DNA of 64,000 bases from Acidobacteriota bacterium. GTDB taxonomy: Bacteria; Acidobacteriota; Terriglobia; Bryobacterales; Bryobacteraceae. A model generated the notes under the pieces. It was not told the origin of the DNA and searched no databases. It saw nothing but the letters and a program-made list of their open reading frames with translations. The stretch is from positions 1 through 64,000 of the forward strand of contig JANXRE010000141.1 in assembly GCA_025353165.1 (NCBI GenBank). The letters are read 5' to 3'. A program made the position numbers and the translations under genes. The stretch's first letter is position 1; each line of letters starts with the position of its first letter. This document shows, in pieces, positions 1 to 8,849 of this stretch.

Positions 1-2
1 TC

Positions 3-1781
3 GATAAAGACGGCGTGACCACCCCCGGCGCGGTCTCCATCAGTCTGATCGCCGCCCGCATTCCGGCCGGTCAAACGCAGTATGTCTCCTACACGACAAA
101 CACTGCAAACGCAACGACAAACAGCAACCCGCCGCAAATCCAGGCGGCGAACGACAGGGGTGGAATATTCAGCAAGAACGCGGACGGCGACTACACTTAT
201 ACGTTCAAGACCAAAGCGCCGGCCAATTTCGACTCGACCGTCACGCACGCCATCGGCGTCTCCGCCCAGCGCGATTTGACCGCGTTCATGACGTACGACG
301 AATGGAGCGAAACATCCAACGATGTGTTCACCTTTGTTCCGAACGGCGCGGCGGTAAAGGTAGTGAGGGACGTGGTCGCGACGTCGGCCTGCAACCAGTG
401 TCACGACCCGCTGATCGGGCACGGCGGTTCGCGCCTTTCGGTGCAGCTCTGCATCATGTGCCACACGCCCCAGACCATCAACCCGGACACGCAGCTTACG
501 CAGGACATGCCGGTCCTGATTCACAAGATCCACATGGGGTCGAGTCTGCCCAGCGTGAAGGCCGGCACCCCGTACCGGATCTGGCACCGAGGCCAGTGGT
601 CGGATTTCTCCACCGTGGTCTTCCCTCAGGATGTCCGCAATTGCACCACCTGCCACGCGGCTGGGCCCGCGCAGGCCGACAACTGGAAACTGAACCCCTC
701 GCGCGCGGCGTGCGGCGCCTGCCACGACAACGTCAATTTCGCCACCGGCGAGAATCATGTCAATCTGCCGGAATTCAACGACAACCAATGCAAGAACTGT
801 CACACCTCCGTGGCGGCGTTGGATTTCGACGCCTCCATTCCGGGCGCGCACATGGTTCCGAGTCACTCCGCTTCGCTTCCCGGAATCGTCATGAAGATCG
901 TCAAGGTGGACAACACCGCTCCGCTGGATGCTCCCACGGTGACGTTCAGCGTTGCCGACAAGGCCGGCAATCCGGTCGACATCAGCAAGCTGTCGAGGTT
1001 CCGGGTGCTCCTGGCAGGCGGCAACACCGACTACCAGACGGGACCGGGCGGAATCCGGGTCAGCGAGGATGCGGGGAAGGCACCGGGCAGCAACGGCCTG
1101 TACACCTACAACATGACGAACAAGCTGCCGGCCGCGGCGGCGGGCTCGTACACGATCTCGCTCGAAGCCCGCAATGCGGTGACACTGCTCCCCGGTACAA
1201 AGAAAGAGACGGTGGCCACCGACTCTGCCAAGCCCGTCGAGTACTACTTCTCGGTAGACTCGAGCCCGGTCAGCCCCCGCCGGGTGGTCGTCGCGACTGA
1301 GAACTGCAGCACCTGCCACTATGACCTGACCTTCGTTCACGGCGGCACTCGCAACGCCACCCAGGAATGCGTTCTCTGCCATAATCCGACGCTGGCGGAT
1401 GGCACTTCCAACCAGAGCGTCAACTTTGCAACCCAGATCCACAGCATCCACCGCGGGGAAAGCCTGGCGAATCCTTACGTTCTAGGAACCAGGAATTACC
1501 AGGACCTTCGCTTCCCCGGCGATCCGCGGGTTTGCTCCACCTGCCACGTGAATAACTCCTACCAGCCCGACATCGTCGGCGCAGTCGCATTGGTTGCGAG
1601 CCCGGGCGGCTTTACGCCGACCACTCCTCCCATCAGCGCCGCCTGCCAGGGTTGCCACGATGACAAATCGACCGCTTCGCACGCTTACGCCAACACGACG
1701 ATTCTGGGCGAGAGCTGCACGGTCTGTCACGGCCAGAACGCCGAGTTCTCGATGGACAAAGTCCACTCCCGGACTCAGTAG
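3..1781 (+). CDS. OmcA/MtrC-family decaheme c-type cytochrome (5' truncated by window edge)
   Basis: Outer-surface multiheme cytochrome, expected to carry electrons between a porin-cytochrome conduit and extracellular acceptors. Ten CXXCH haem sites are visible (CNQCH, CIMCH, CTTCH, CGACH, CKNCH, CSTCH, CVLCH, CSTCH, CQGCH, CTVCH), arranged as two pentahaem halves with beta-rich segments before each, as in OmcA/MtrC. The reading frame is open to the window edge, and its first residues align with residues about 95-130 of the paralogue at 6477-8633 (shared TTPG and YVSYT/FVSYT blocks). The real start, signal peptide and any lipobox are therefore upstream, and the GTG at 15 is not the start. The gene converges on the monooxygenase/MtrCAB operon with a strong hairpin between. 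Family assignment is firm; physiological direction of electron flow is unknown. Confidence 0.9.
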   Translation, partial: DKDGVTTPGAVSISLIAARIPAGQTQYVSYTTNTANATTNSNPPQIQAANDRGGIFSKNADGDYTYTFKTKAPANFDSTVTHAIGVSAQRDLTAFMTYDEWSETSNDVFTFVPNGAAVKVVRDVVATSACNQCHDPLIGHGGSRLSVQLCIMCHTPQTINPDTQLTQDMPVLIHKIHMGSSLPSVKAGTPYRIWHRGQWSDFSTVVFPQDVRNCTTCHAAGPAQADNWKLNPSRAACGACHDNVNFATGENHVNLPEFNDNQCKNCHTSVAALDFDASIPGAHMVPSHSASLPGIVMKIVKVDNTAPLDAPTVTFSVADKAGNPVDISKLSRFRVLLAGGNTDYQTGPGGIRVSEDAGKAPGSNGLYTYNMTNKLPAAAAGSYTISLEARNAVTLLPGTKKETVATDSAKPVEYYFSVDSSPVSPRRVVVATENCSTCHYDLTFVHGGTRNATQECVLCHNPTLADGTSNQSVNFATQIHSIHRGESLANPYVLGTRNYQDLRFPGDPRVCSTCHVNNSYQPDIVGAVALVASPGGFTPTTPPISAACQGCHDDKSTASHAYANTTILGESCTVCHGQNAEFSMDKVHSRTQ

Positions 1782-1794
1782 GCGATTCAGAATG

Positions 1795-1827
1795 CGGTTG
1801 GGATCGCCTTCCGGGCGGTCCCAACCG
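1795..1827. terminator. Hairpin between convergent genes, likely bidirectional terminator
   Basis: Arms at 1795-1808 and 1814-1827 pair over 14 positions, 13 Watson-Crick plus one G-T, around the 5-base loop TTCCG. A short T/C-rich stretch (GACTTTCCCCC) follows on the + side. It lies 14 bases after the decaheme cytochrome stop and about 100 bases from the stop of the facing monooxygenase gene. Confidence 0.7.
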
Positions 1828-1929
1828 GACTTTCCCCCGATTCCGATGTTGCGCGCGTCAGCAAGCGGTCTTATCGCAGGGCCGGGAAACCGCTCCCTCA
1901 CGGTCGCGGCTCGGAAGCGCTCGCAGAAA

Positions 1930-3504
1930 TCACTTAGATGATTCGAACACGCGACCGAAGTACTCCAGCACCGGCATGGGTTCGGTGGACAATCCCCGGA
2001 AACCCACGTAGCGGTCCGGCCGGATGATGTACGCGCAGGGCAAGCCCGCGCCGTACCGGTGGTGGAGTGACCCGCTGAGATCCACGATGTGCTCGCCGTC
2101 CCACTCGACTTCGCCGCGCGAGATCAGAATGGTTCTGACGTCTTCGGGATAGCCTTCCCGCATGTACCTCGCGGTGTTCGAGAAACCTCGCAGATTCTCC
2201 GCGCTGGGACGCTCGGCGGTAAATAGCATCACCGCGTGTTTCGTGCCCGGGAGGCGATCGAAGAGGCGGCTTCCGTCGGCCAGCGTGGCATCCAGCGCAC
2301 GGTCGCCAGGATCGGGGCCGGGGGAATACCAGCGCCCGTGCTGGGACACGATGGGACTGTTCCGGTAATTCAGGCTGGCGTTGGCGACCTGCCGGGCGAG
2401 GCGCTGCTGGAAAATATCGAACTGGGCCAGAAAAGGGAGGATCCGGTTCCGGATTTTCTGCGAGATCGGATTGCGCAGATTGGCAACCGCGGACAGTTGC
2501 TCGGTAAGCGCCAGCACGGCGCGTCCGGCGGATTCGCGCTCGATGCCGTAACTTTCGAGCACGGTAGCGGAAGCCTTCCCTTGCACCGCCAACGCAAGCT
2601 TCCAAGCCAGATTGTGCACGTCCTGGATCCCGGCATTCATGCCCTGGCCGCCGGCCGGGCTGTACACATGCGCGGCGTCACCGGCGAGAAATACGCGGCC
2701 GAGCCGGTAACGCTCCGCCCGCTTGTGCTGCACGCCGTACGACCCGATCCAATCCAATGCGGCGATTTCTCCGATGGTCGCCCGGGCGACCGCGCGGATC
2801 GTTTCGGCCTTTGAATCCGGCAGAATGCGCTGATCTCCCACAATCCGCCAGAGCCCTCCGGGCAGCGGGGCGCAGGCCAGCACGCCATCCTCGGTGCAGT
2901 ACAGGTACCATTCGTCGTCCGGTAGCGGAAAGCTAAGACGCACTTCCGCCGCGACGTAAGTCTCGATCGCCGCGCCGTTTTCGGTAGGAATGGACGAGAC
3001 GTGGCGAACCGTCGAGAACGCGCCGTCGCAGCCGACGACGTACTTTCCTTCCCAGCGCTCGGGGAATCCGCTGCCGCGTTGGATAAACGCCTGAATCCCC
3101 TGCTCATCTTGCTGGATACCGGTGAGGGCGGTATTCCGCTCGACCGTCCCGCCCGACTCGGCCAAGACCTGGAGAAGGATGTGCTCCGTCTGCTGCTGCG
3201 GGAGATCGAGCGCGTAACGGAACGGGCTGTCCAGTTCATCGAAGCTGAAGTGCAGGATCCGGCTGCCCCCGGCGTGCACGCTGGCCCCGTGTATCTTGTG
3301 GCCGGCGCTTATGAAATCGGCCGCGACGCCCATCGATTCGAAGACTTCCAGCGTGCGGGCTTGCACCGCAACGGCCCGGGAACCCGGCGTCGAACCAGAG
3401 TTCTGATCGATAACGCGCGGCCAGACACCGTGACGGCGTAGTTCGGCGGCCAGGGTGAGGCCCGCCGGGCCGGCCCCTACGACGAGGATTTCAGGCTGAG
3501 ACAT
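1930..3504 (-). CDS. FAD-dependent aromatic-type monooxygenase (PheA/TfdB family)
   Basis: A class A flavoprotein hydroxylase of 524 aa. Visible motifs are the N-terminal Rossmann GAGPAGL (residues about 8-14), the second FAD/NADPH motif CDGAFSTVR (about 160), and the ribose-binding GD motif in LAGDAAHVYSPAGGQGMN (about 275-292). A C-terminal thioredoxin-like extension is suggested by the length. Members hydroxylate phenolic or polyketide-like substrates using NAD(P)H and O2; the substrate cannot be read here. It starts 25 bases after the MtrB-like gene and is probably the last gene of that transcript. Its presence behind an electron-conduit operon is unusual: it could act on a quinone or shuttle-like compound, but that is speculation. 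Confidence 0.85.
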   Translation of the reverse strand: MSQPEILVVGAGPAGLTLAAELRRHGVWPRVIDQNSGSTPGSRAVAVQARTLEVFESMGVAADFISAGHKIHGASVHAGGSRILHFSFDELDSPFRYALDLPQQQTEHILLQVLAESGGTVERNTALTGIQQDEQGIQAFIQRGSGFPERWEGKYVVGCDGAFSTVRHVSSIPTENGAAIETYVAAEVRLSFPLPDDEWYLYCTEDGVLACAPLPGGLWRIVGDQRILPDSKAETIRAVARATIGEIAALDWIGSYGVQHKRAERYRLGRVFLAGDAAHVYSPAGGQGMNAGIQDVHNLAWKLALAVQGKASATVLESYGIERESAGRAVLALTEQLSAVANLRNPISQKIRNRILPFLAQFDIFQQRLARQVANASLNYRNSPIVSQHGRWYSPGPDPGDRALDATLADGSRLFDRLPGTKHAVMLFTAERPSAENLRGFSNTARYMREGYPEDVRTILISRGEVEWDGEHIVDLSGSLHHRYGAGLPCAYIIRPDRYVGFRGLSTEPMPVLEYFGRVFESSK

Positions 3505-3529
3505 GATTGCTTTCAGGATATGCCCGGCT

Positions 3530-5494
3530 TCACCGGATCAGACGCAGGCTGGTCATGAAGACGTGCGCGCGGAAACCCTCGAACGCATAGACGGCCTCGT
3601 TCATGCCGTACCAGCGCCATTCGGTGTTCCATTGAATATGCTCGCGGATCGGGAATGAAATGCGCGCTTGCGGCTGATAGTAAGCGGTGGGCCGCGTTCC
3701 AGAGGACTTGAAGTACGAACCACCCGCGCTGAACCGGGGCGCGAACCGGCCAGTGACCGGCGAGCCTTCGATCAGCGCGGTGATGGTGTGCGCGTTGTCG
3801 CGGTACTGCGACACCGCCGGGATCAGAGCTTGGGGAATAAAGTAATTGATGTCGGAGCGCAGTCGCGAGAACGTGTAGTCCCCCAGCACAGTAAAGCGCT
3901 TCGCCGCGGCGGGCACCCACTGGAATCCGAGCGACGACTGGCTGTACAGAAAATCGAGATTGATATTGGTATCGGGATTCGAATTCGTAGTCAGGCTCTG
4001 GGCCACCGAGAAGCTGAGAGCGCTGGACGCCTGGTAGCGCGCCCGGATGGAACTCCGCTTGTAGTTATAAAGGCTGGTGCGGAAGAAAGCGCGGCTGGTA
4101 GTGCCCACCTCGAGATCGCCGTTGACCGTCAGCTTCTGCTTCATCCGGAACTGAAAGCCCGCGAGACCGACCTTTTGCCGCAAGTCGGCCGTCTGGTTAG
4201 GCTGGAACTGCGGAGCGGTGATCGATCCTTCGGTTTGAGCGTCGCCCCAGACATAGCGGAATCCGCCGCGAACGGTCAGGTAGGAAGTGAGGTCGAACAT
4301 CGCTTCGGTCTGGTGCCGGTTGTAGTTCACATAGATGCGGTCGACGTCGTTGGTTGAGACGGCGGCCGGCGCCAGATTCGTCAGGTCGGAATAAACCTGG
4401 GAGGACGCGACATGGAAGCGGTCGGAAGACAGGGACTCCAGAATTCTAAGCCTGCGCGACGGATGAATATCGACGAGATAACTGCCGGAGGAATGAGGCT
4501 GGTTGGCGTATGCAGTGGCGTTGTCGTGCTGCGACGCGTAGAACTCCAGCGTCTGGAGATCGACAAAGTTGCCCGTGTTCGTCTGATCGTAGACCACGCT
4601 CGTCGTCGGTAGGCTATACAGGAACTGGCCCGACAGGTCCAGCCAGGAGAAGGGCGAATAGGAGACCATCGCGCGGGTGAAGATGCTGTCGCCCGTCACT
4701 CGGTAGGCTTGCGCCGCCGAACTCAAGAAGAGGCGCTGTCCGAAAATCGGATTCGCGCGATTCCCGTAAATCGGGTCGCCGGAATAAGAGACCAACTGGT
4801 CGTCGTGGAAGCTGGTGCCACCGCCTTCGAGCGTGGCGTGAAACTTCGAGAACTGGATCTGGACGCCGCCACGGTAACGGTCCTCGTGATTCGAGATGCG
4901 GTTCCCGACCGGATATTGATTGCTTTGGACGACGAAGGTCGTTACCCCGGAACCGCCGTCGGAATTGCGGTCGAACGCAAAGTATGGAACGAAGCGAGTG
5001 CCTGGGAGAAGGCGGAGTTCGGTGTCGAAGGTCCGGATGCGCGTGTCGAACGCCTGCTCGGTGGAGACGATTCCGCGAGACAGCAGCGGATCCGCATAGG
5101 AGGGGAGAAAGTTGTAGTACGCGATGTTCCTGTAATCCACGCGCAGGTCGTAGAGGCGTTCCTTGAACGCGTCCGCTCGGAAGGTGCTGTAAGGATCGCC
5201 GCCCCAGCCCATTCCCTGGACGCTGATGCGGTCGAAGAACTTGCGGTCGGCACTGCGGATCAACCCGTCGACGTTGAAAAGCTTGGGGCCTTCGCCCAGG
5301 TTCACCACGGAACGGTACGTAGCAAAATTCCCGCCGCGGAAATCCACCCAGCGATACCCGGCGTCTATGCTTCCTTCCACTCCGGTGTCACGGGGAGTTT
5401 TGTCCGGCGCCGCCGGGGCCGGCTCCGGCGCCGGTTTAGGCGCGTCTTGAGCCATCAGGGGCAACAGCGTGAACAGAACCAGCAGGGTCCTCAT
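3530..5494 (-). CDS. mtrB: MtrB/PioB-type outer-membrane beta-barrel
   Basis: A 654-aa barrel expected to sheath a periplasmic decaheme cytochrome in the outer membrane. It has an N-terminal signal peptide (MRTLLVLFTLLPLMAQ), a Pro/Ala-rich linker, then a long run of alternating hydrophobic/polar strands rich in Tyr, Phe and Arg typical of a large porin (for example GGFRYVWGDAQ near residue 410). No cysteine haem sites are present. Its ATG overlaps the TGA of the upstream decaheme gene in an ATGA, so the two are translationally coupled, which fits the obligate MtrA-MtrB partnership. The call rests on barrel character plus this context; primary-sequence similarity within the family is low. Confidence 0.8.
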   Translation of the reverse strand: MRTLLVLFTLLPLMAQDAPKPAPEPAPAAPDKTPRDTGVEGSIDAGYRWVDFRGGNFATYRSVVNLGEGPKLFNVDGLIRSADRKFFDRISVQGMGWGGDPYSTFRADAFKERLYDLRVDYRNIAYYNFLPSYADPLLSRGIVSTEQAFDTRIRTFDTELRLLPGTRFVPYFAFDRNSDGGSGVTTFVVQSNQYPVGNRISNHEDRYRGGVQIQFSKFHATLEGGGTSFHDDQLVSYSGDPIYGNRANPIFGQRLFLSSAAQAYRVTGDSIFTRAMVSYSPFSWLDLSGQFLYSLPTTSVVYDQTNTGNFVDLQTLEFYASQHDNATAYANQPHSSGSYLVDIHPSRRLRILESLSSDRFHVASSQVYSDLTNLAPAAVSTNDVDRIYVNYNRHQTEAMFDLTSYLTVRGGFRYVWGDAQTEGSITAPQFQPNQTADLRQKVGLAGFQFRMKQKLTVNGDLEVGTTSRAFFRTSLYNYKRSSIRARYQASSALSFSVAQSLTTNSNPDTNINLDFLYSQSSLGFQWVPAAAKRFTVLGDYTFSRLRSDINYFIPQALIPAVSQYRDNAHTITALIEGSPVTGRFAPRFSAGGSYFKSSGTRPTAYYQPQARISFPIREHIQWNTEWRWYGMNEAVYAFEGFRAHVFMTSLRLIR

Positions 5495-6441
5495 TTCAGG
5501 AAGCTCCTATCCACCTGCGATCCGTGCGTTTTGATGTGGCATACGCTGCAGTTCCGATATATCGGGCTGCGCAAATCGTGAAAGGCCGGGGGCACGCCGC
5601 CGATGGTGTGCGTCTGGGCCGCGGAGAGCCCCACGTTGGCGTGACACTCCAGGCACACAAACCGCTCCTCATGGCGAGTGAGCATACGCGGATTCGCCGA
5701 GCCGTGCGGCTCGTGGCACGTTTGGCAGCCTTCCATTTTCACCGGCGGATGCTCAAAAGCAAACGGCCCGCGCTTGTCGCTGTGGCAGCGGACGCAACCG
5801 GGCTCGTTGGCGTTTACCGTGTTGACCATGCGAGGGAGAAAACTGCCGTGGGGGTTATGACAATCGACGCAGGACATGGCGCCTTCCGGCAGGCGATGCG
5901 TGTGCGGCCGCTGAAACTGGGCCCAAACTTGGACGTGGCAGCCGGCGCATTCGGCGTTGATCGCCTTGTTGCGGCCCGTGGTAATCGCCTCGGCATCCGG
6001 CTTGTGCACCGAATGGCAGCTCACGCAGGCGACCTGATATCGGCCGTGCCCGCCCTGAACCCGGCCGGCATGGGCGAATGTGTTCTTGTGGCATCCCAGG
6101 CAAATGCGCTCCGATTCCGCCGGCCGGACCTTGGCCGGATTCACGATGTCGGAGGCGGAAGCGGACTCGGCGTGCTTGCCTCCCGGACCGTGGCAGGACT
6201 CGCACGCCTTCCCAGCCCACTGCAGACTCGGGCCGCGGATGCCCTTGGAGGCTTCCACCGTATGATGGCGGTTGCGCCCGAAGGCTTTGAAAATGTCTTC
6301 GTGGCAAGCCTGGCAGGTTTCCGAGCCCGCGTATTCCGCGGGCTTGGAGGAGTCAGCCGGTTTTGCGTTTTGAGAAGCGAAGACCAGCCCGGCAACGCTC
6401 AGTGCGACGATTCCCAACTTCACACTTGGAACCTTTACCAT
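5491..6441 (-). CDS. mtrA: MtrA/DmsE-type periplasmic decaheme cytochrome
   Basis: A 316-aa cytochrome with ten CXXCH sites (CQACH, CESCH, CLGCH, CVSCH, CAGCH, CVDCH, CVRCH, CQTCH, CLECH, CSVCH), matching the DmsE/MtrA family in length and spacing; CXXCHxPHG repeats are visible. The N-terminus (KLGIVALSVAGLVFA) is a Sec signal. Known members form a haem wire inside the MtrB barrel and pass electrons from periplasmic carriers to surface cytochromes. It sits between the surface cytochrome gene (35-base gap) and the porin gene (ATGA overlap), the classic mtrCAB gene set in the order C-A-B. Confidence 0.92.
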   Translation of the reverse strand: MVKVPSVKLGIVALSVAGLVFASQNAKPADSSKPAEYAGSETCQACHEDIFKAFGRNRHHTVEASKGIRGPSLQWAGKACESCHGPGGKHAESASASDIVNPAKVRPAESERICLGCHKNTFAHAGRVQGGHGRYQVACVSCHSVHKPDAEAITTGRNKAINAECAGCHVQVWAQFQRPHTHRLPEGAMSCVDCHNPHGSFLPRMVNTVNANEPGCVRCHSDKRGPFAFEHPPVKMEGCQTCHEPHGSANPRMLTRHEERFVCLECHANVGLSAAQTHTIGGVPPAFHDLRSPIYRNCSVCHIKTHGSQVDRSFLK

Positions 6442-6476
6442 TCCATAGACCTCAGTCTCGCCTCTTCGCTTTGAAC

Positions 6477-8633
6477 TTATTCCGCGTGCACCTTGGTCGT
6501 GGCGAACTCGGCGTTAGGGCCGTGGCAAACCGAGCAGCTCTCGCCGAACTGCGTCGTATTTGCGAAGGCGTGCGAGAGCGCGGCATTCGTCGCGTGGCAG
6601 GCCGTGCAGGCCGCGGTCGTGATCGGCGTCGGGTTCCACTTGCCCTGCGGGTTGTTCATGGCGTTCAATCCCTCGGGGAAGATGGCTTCGGAACCGTTCA
6701 CATGGCACATGTTGCACTTGCCGATGTTCCCGGTCTGTCCAGTGCCGTCCATCACGGGATATTGGACGCCGCTGTAATCGTTCACGCTGCCGCCGAATCC
6801 GACGACGGTGTAGCCCACTCCGGTGAAGTTCTTCACGTTCTCGCCTCCATGAATGTGGTGAATCATGTAAGCGAAGCTGACCGCCTGCGGAGGCAGGGCC
6901 TTCTGGACGGGGTCCTTCGTGATCGCGCGCCTGACCGCGTCCGTTTCGGAGGCGTTGTGGCAACTGACGCACATTTCGATCCGGTCGCGGTTGGTGCCGT
7001 GGAGCGACAGGTTGGTGTGGCACCCGTTGCACTTCGCCAGATCGACGACCGTACGGCGCGAAGCAACCGGCGAGCCGTCCACCGCGAAGTAAGCGAGTTT
7101 GTTGTGGGCTCCGTACTCCGTGCTGACCGCCTTGAGCGTTCCGGCCAGGATGGTGATGCCGCGGCGGCCCTCCAGCCCGATGCTGTAGGTTCCGGTCGCG
7201 CTGGCGGGGATCGCATGCGTAAAGGTGTAGGAGCAGTTCCCGCCGGCATCACAGGTTCCGCCGCCCGTCACGATGTTTTCGGAGATGTAGCCGCCGGTCT
7301 CCTGGTCAGCGCCGAAGCTCGTGTAGCCGTAATCGATTACCGGGCCCGCGAGGACTCCAGCGAGGCGTCCGGGGGATGCCGCCAAAGATGGCAGAGGGAT
7401 CGGAGTACCGCTCTTGTCTTTCAAGGTGAAGGCGATAGTTGGTTTGGTCCCGGCCGTTCCGTTAGTGACTACGAGGTTGTCGAACACCATCCCGGGAACG
7501 AAATCCTGCGTGTCCGGAATCAGGCCGGCGTCCGTATTGATGTGAGCGCCCAGGATGGAAGCATCCAGCGGCAACTCGCCTTGCGGGATGTGGCAGTTCG
7601 CGCACTGGTTGTCATCTAGTTGAGGCAGGTCGACGTGGTTTTCCCCGGTGGCGAAATTCACGTTGTCGTGGCAAGCGCCACAGGCGGCCCGGTTGGGCTG
7701 GGTAAGATACAAGTTGGCCTGCTTGGCTCCATACTTAGCGTCGTGGCAAATCTGGCACTGCCCCTGATCGGACGGTAGAGCGACCGTCGAGAAGTCAGAA
7801 ATCGCGCCCTGATACCCGGCAATCTGATAAGGGGTGCCGGCTATCACGCTCGGCAGTTTCTCTCCCATGTGGACCTTATGGATCAGCACGGGAAACCACA
7901 GGGAGTTCTGCGTGGTCGGGTCCGAAGCCGCCTTGGTATGACACATCACACAAAGCTGCGCTCCCTGCGCATTACCGCCGTGGAAAGCGAGCGTCGCATG
8001 GCAACTGTTGCACGCCTCGGTGCGAATGATGTCGTGGACCTGGGTGGGCGGCTTTCCCCCCGGAACGAAGTCGAGAACGGCCCCCGCGTAGTTGGTTCCG
8101 AGCGAGAACTCGCTCAAATCACGAATCGCGACACACGCGGCTCTGTGAGATGCGGTGATGTCGAAACCGGACGGCGCCTTGGTCTTGAACGTGTACAGGT
8201 ACTGGCCGTCGGCCGTCTTGGTGAACGCGCCGCCAAAATCGTACCAGACCTGGGTACCGTTGTTCCCGTTCGCAGTGACCGGGAACGAGGTGTAAGACAC
8301 GAAGTCGTTGCTGCCGTTGGGCAACACCGCTATCGTACAACTGACCGCAACGGGTCCTGGAGTGGTAATTCCGGCCCTGTCGAGCGGCAGCCCCTTGGGA
8401 TCGCCGATGCTGACCGCAGCCGTCATGGTGCCGTCGGCCTTGACGTCGGCCGCGGTTACAGCGAATGTCAGGCCGGGGCGGACAAAATCGACCGTCGCGG
8501 CGTCCACATTGAACGCTTTTTGGCTGATCCTCCGCTTAAAGTCGGTTGAACCAGCGGTCAAAATCGCAATCGCGCCGATGGCTAGTAATGCAGTGAGTTT
8601 AGAAATTGTTTTCGATAAAGGCGGCATGCGCAT
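6477..8633 (-). CDS. mtrC: OmcA/MtrC-family decaheme c-type cytochrome
   Basis: A full-length 718-aa surface cytochrome with ten CXXCH sites (CNSCH, CVMCH, CQICH, CGACH, CANCH, CNGCH, CVSCH, CNMCH, CTACH, CSVCH) split into two pentahaem modules, each preceded by a beta-sandwich segment. The N-terminus has a hydrophobic segment (LTALLAIGAIAILTAGS); no clear lipobox cysteine is present, so anchoring by a lipid is not supported. A second ATG lies six bases inside the chosen start. It is the first gene of the conduit operon and paralogous to the cytochrome at 3-1781 (same haem-motif order and near-identical ACGACHDNVNFATGENHV-type segment). Confidence 0.92.
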   Translation of the reverse strand: MRMPPLSKTISKLTALLAIGAIAILTAGSTDFKRRISQKAFNVDAATVDFVRPGLTFAVTAADVKADGTMTAAVSIGDPKGLPLDRAGITTPGPVAVSCTIAVLPNGSNDFVSYTSFPVTANGNNGTQVWYDFGGAFTKTADGQYLYTFKTKAPSGFDITASHRAACVAIRDLSEFSLGTNYAGAVLDFVPGGKPPTQVHDIIRTEACNSCHATLAFHGGNAQGAQLCVMCHTKAASDPTTQNSLWFPVLIHKVHMGEKLPSVIAGTPYQIAGYQGAISDFSTVALPSDQGQCQICHDAKYGAKQANLYLTQPNRAACGACHDNVNFATGENHVDLPQLDDNQCANCHIPQGELPLDASILGAHINTDAGLIPDTQDFVPGMVFDNLVVTNGTAGTKPTIAFTLKDKSGTPIPLPSLAASPGRLAGVLAGPVIDYGYTSFGADQETGGYISENIVTGGGTCDAGGNCSYTFTHAIPASATGTYSIGLEGRRGITILAGTLKAVSTEYGAHNKLAYFAVDGSPVASRRTVVDLAKCNGCHTNLSLHGTNRDRIEMCVSCHNASETDAVRRAITKDPVQKALPPQAVSFAYMIHHIHGGENVKNFTGVGYTVVGFGGSVNDYSGVQYPVMDGTGQTGNIGKCNMCHVNGSEAIFPEGLNAMNNPQGKWNPTPITTAACTACHATNAALSHAFANTTQFGESCSVCHGPNAEFATTKVHAE

Positions 8634-8849
8634 TGGAGAACCCCCGCCCCCATGGGTGCAAGCACACGGCCATTGTTATTCCAGACCTGTTTCTCTGTTG
8701 TTTCTTTAACTTAGGCGTTAGCAGATTTACGATAAACGTCTGCGGGTGGGCCAAGTGTCGCCATTGAGTGGGGGAAATCGCGACAAGAGACCGATTACTT
8801 GGCCAAATCCGGTTGGAACTTAAGTCGCGTGTCTTTCGTTTTGCAGGGC
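8634..8849. other. Divergent intergenic region between conduit operon and permease remnant
   Basis: This 216-base spacer holds a moderately AT-rich core (about 8690-8735) that should contain the promoter for the minus-strand cytochrome operon. I could not identify a convincing -35/-10 pair, operator or terminator in it. Confidence 0.4.
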
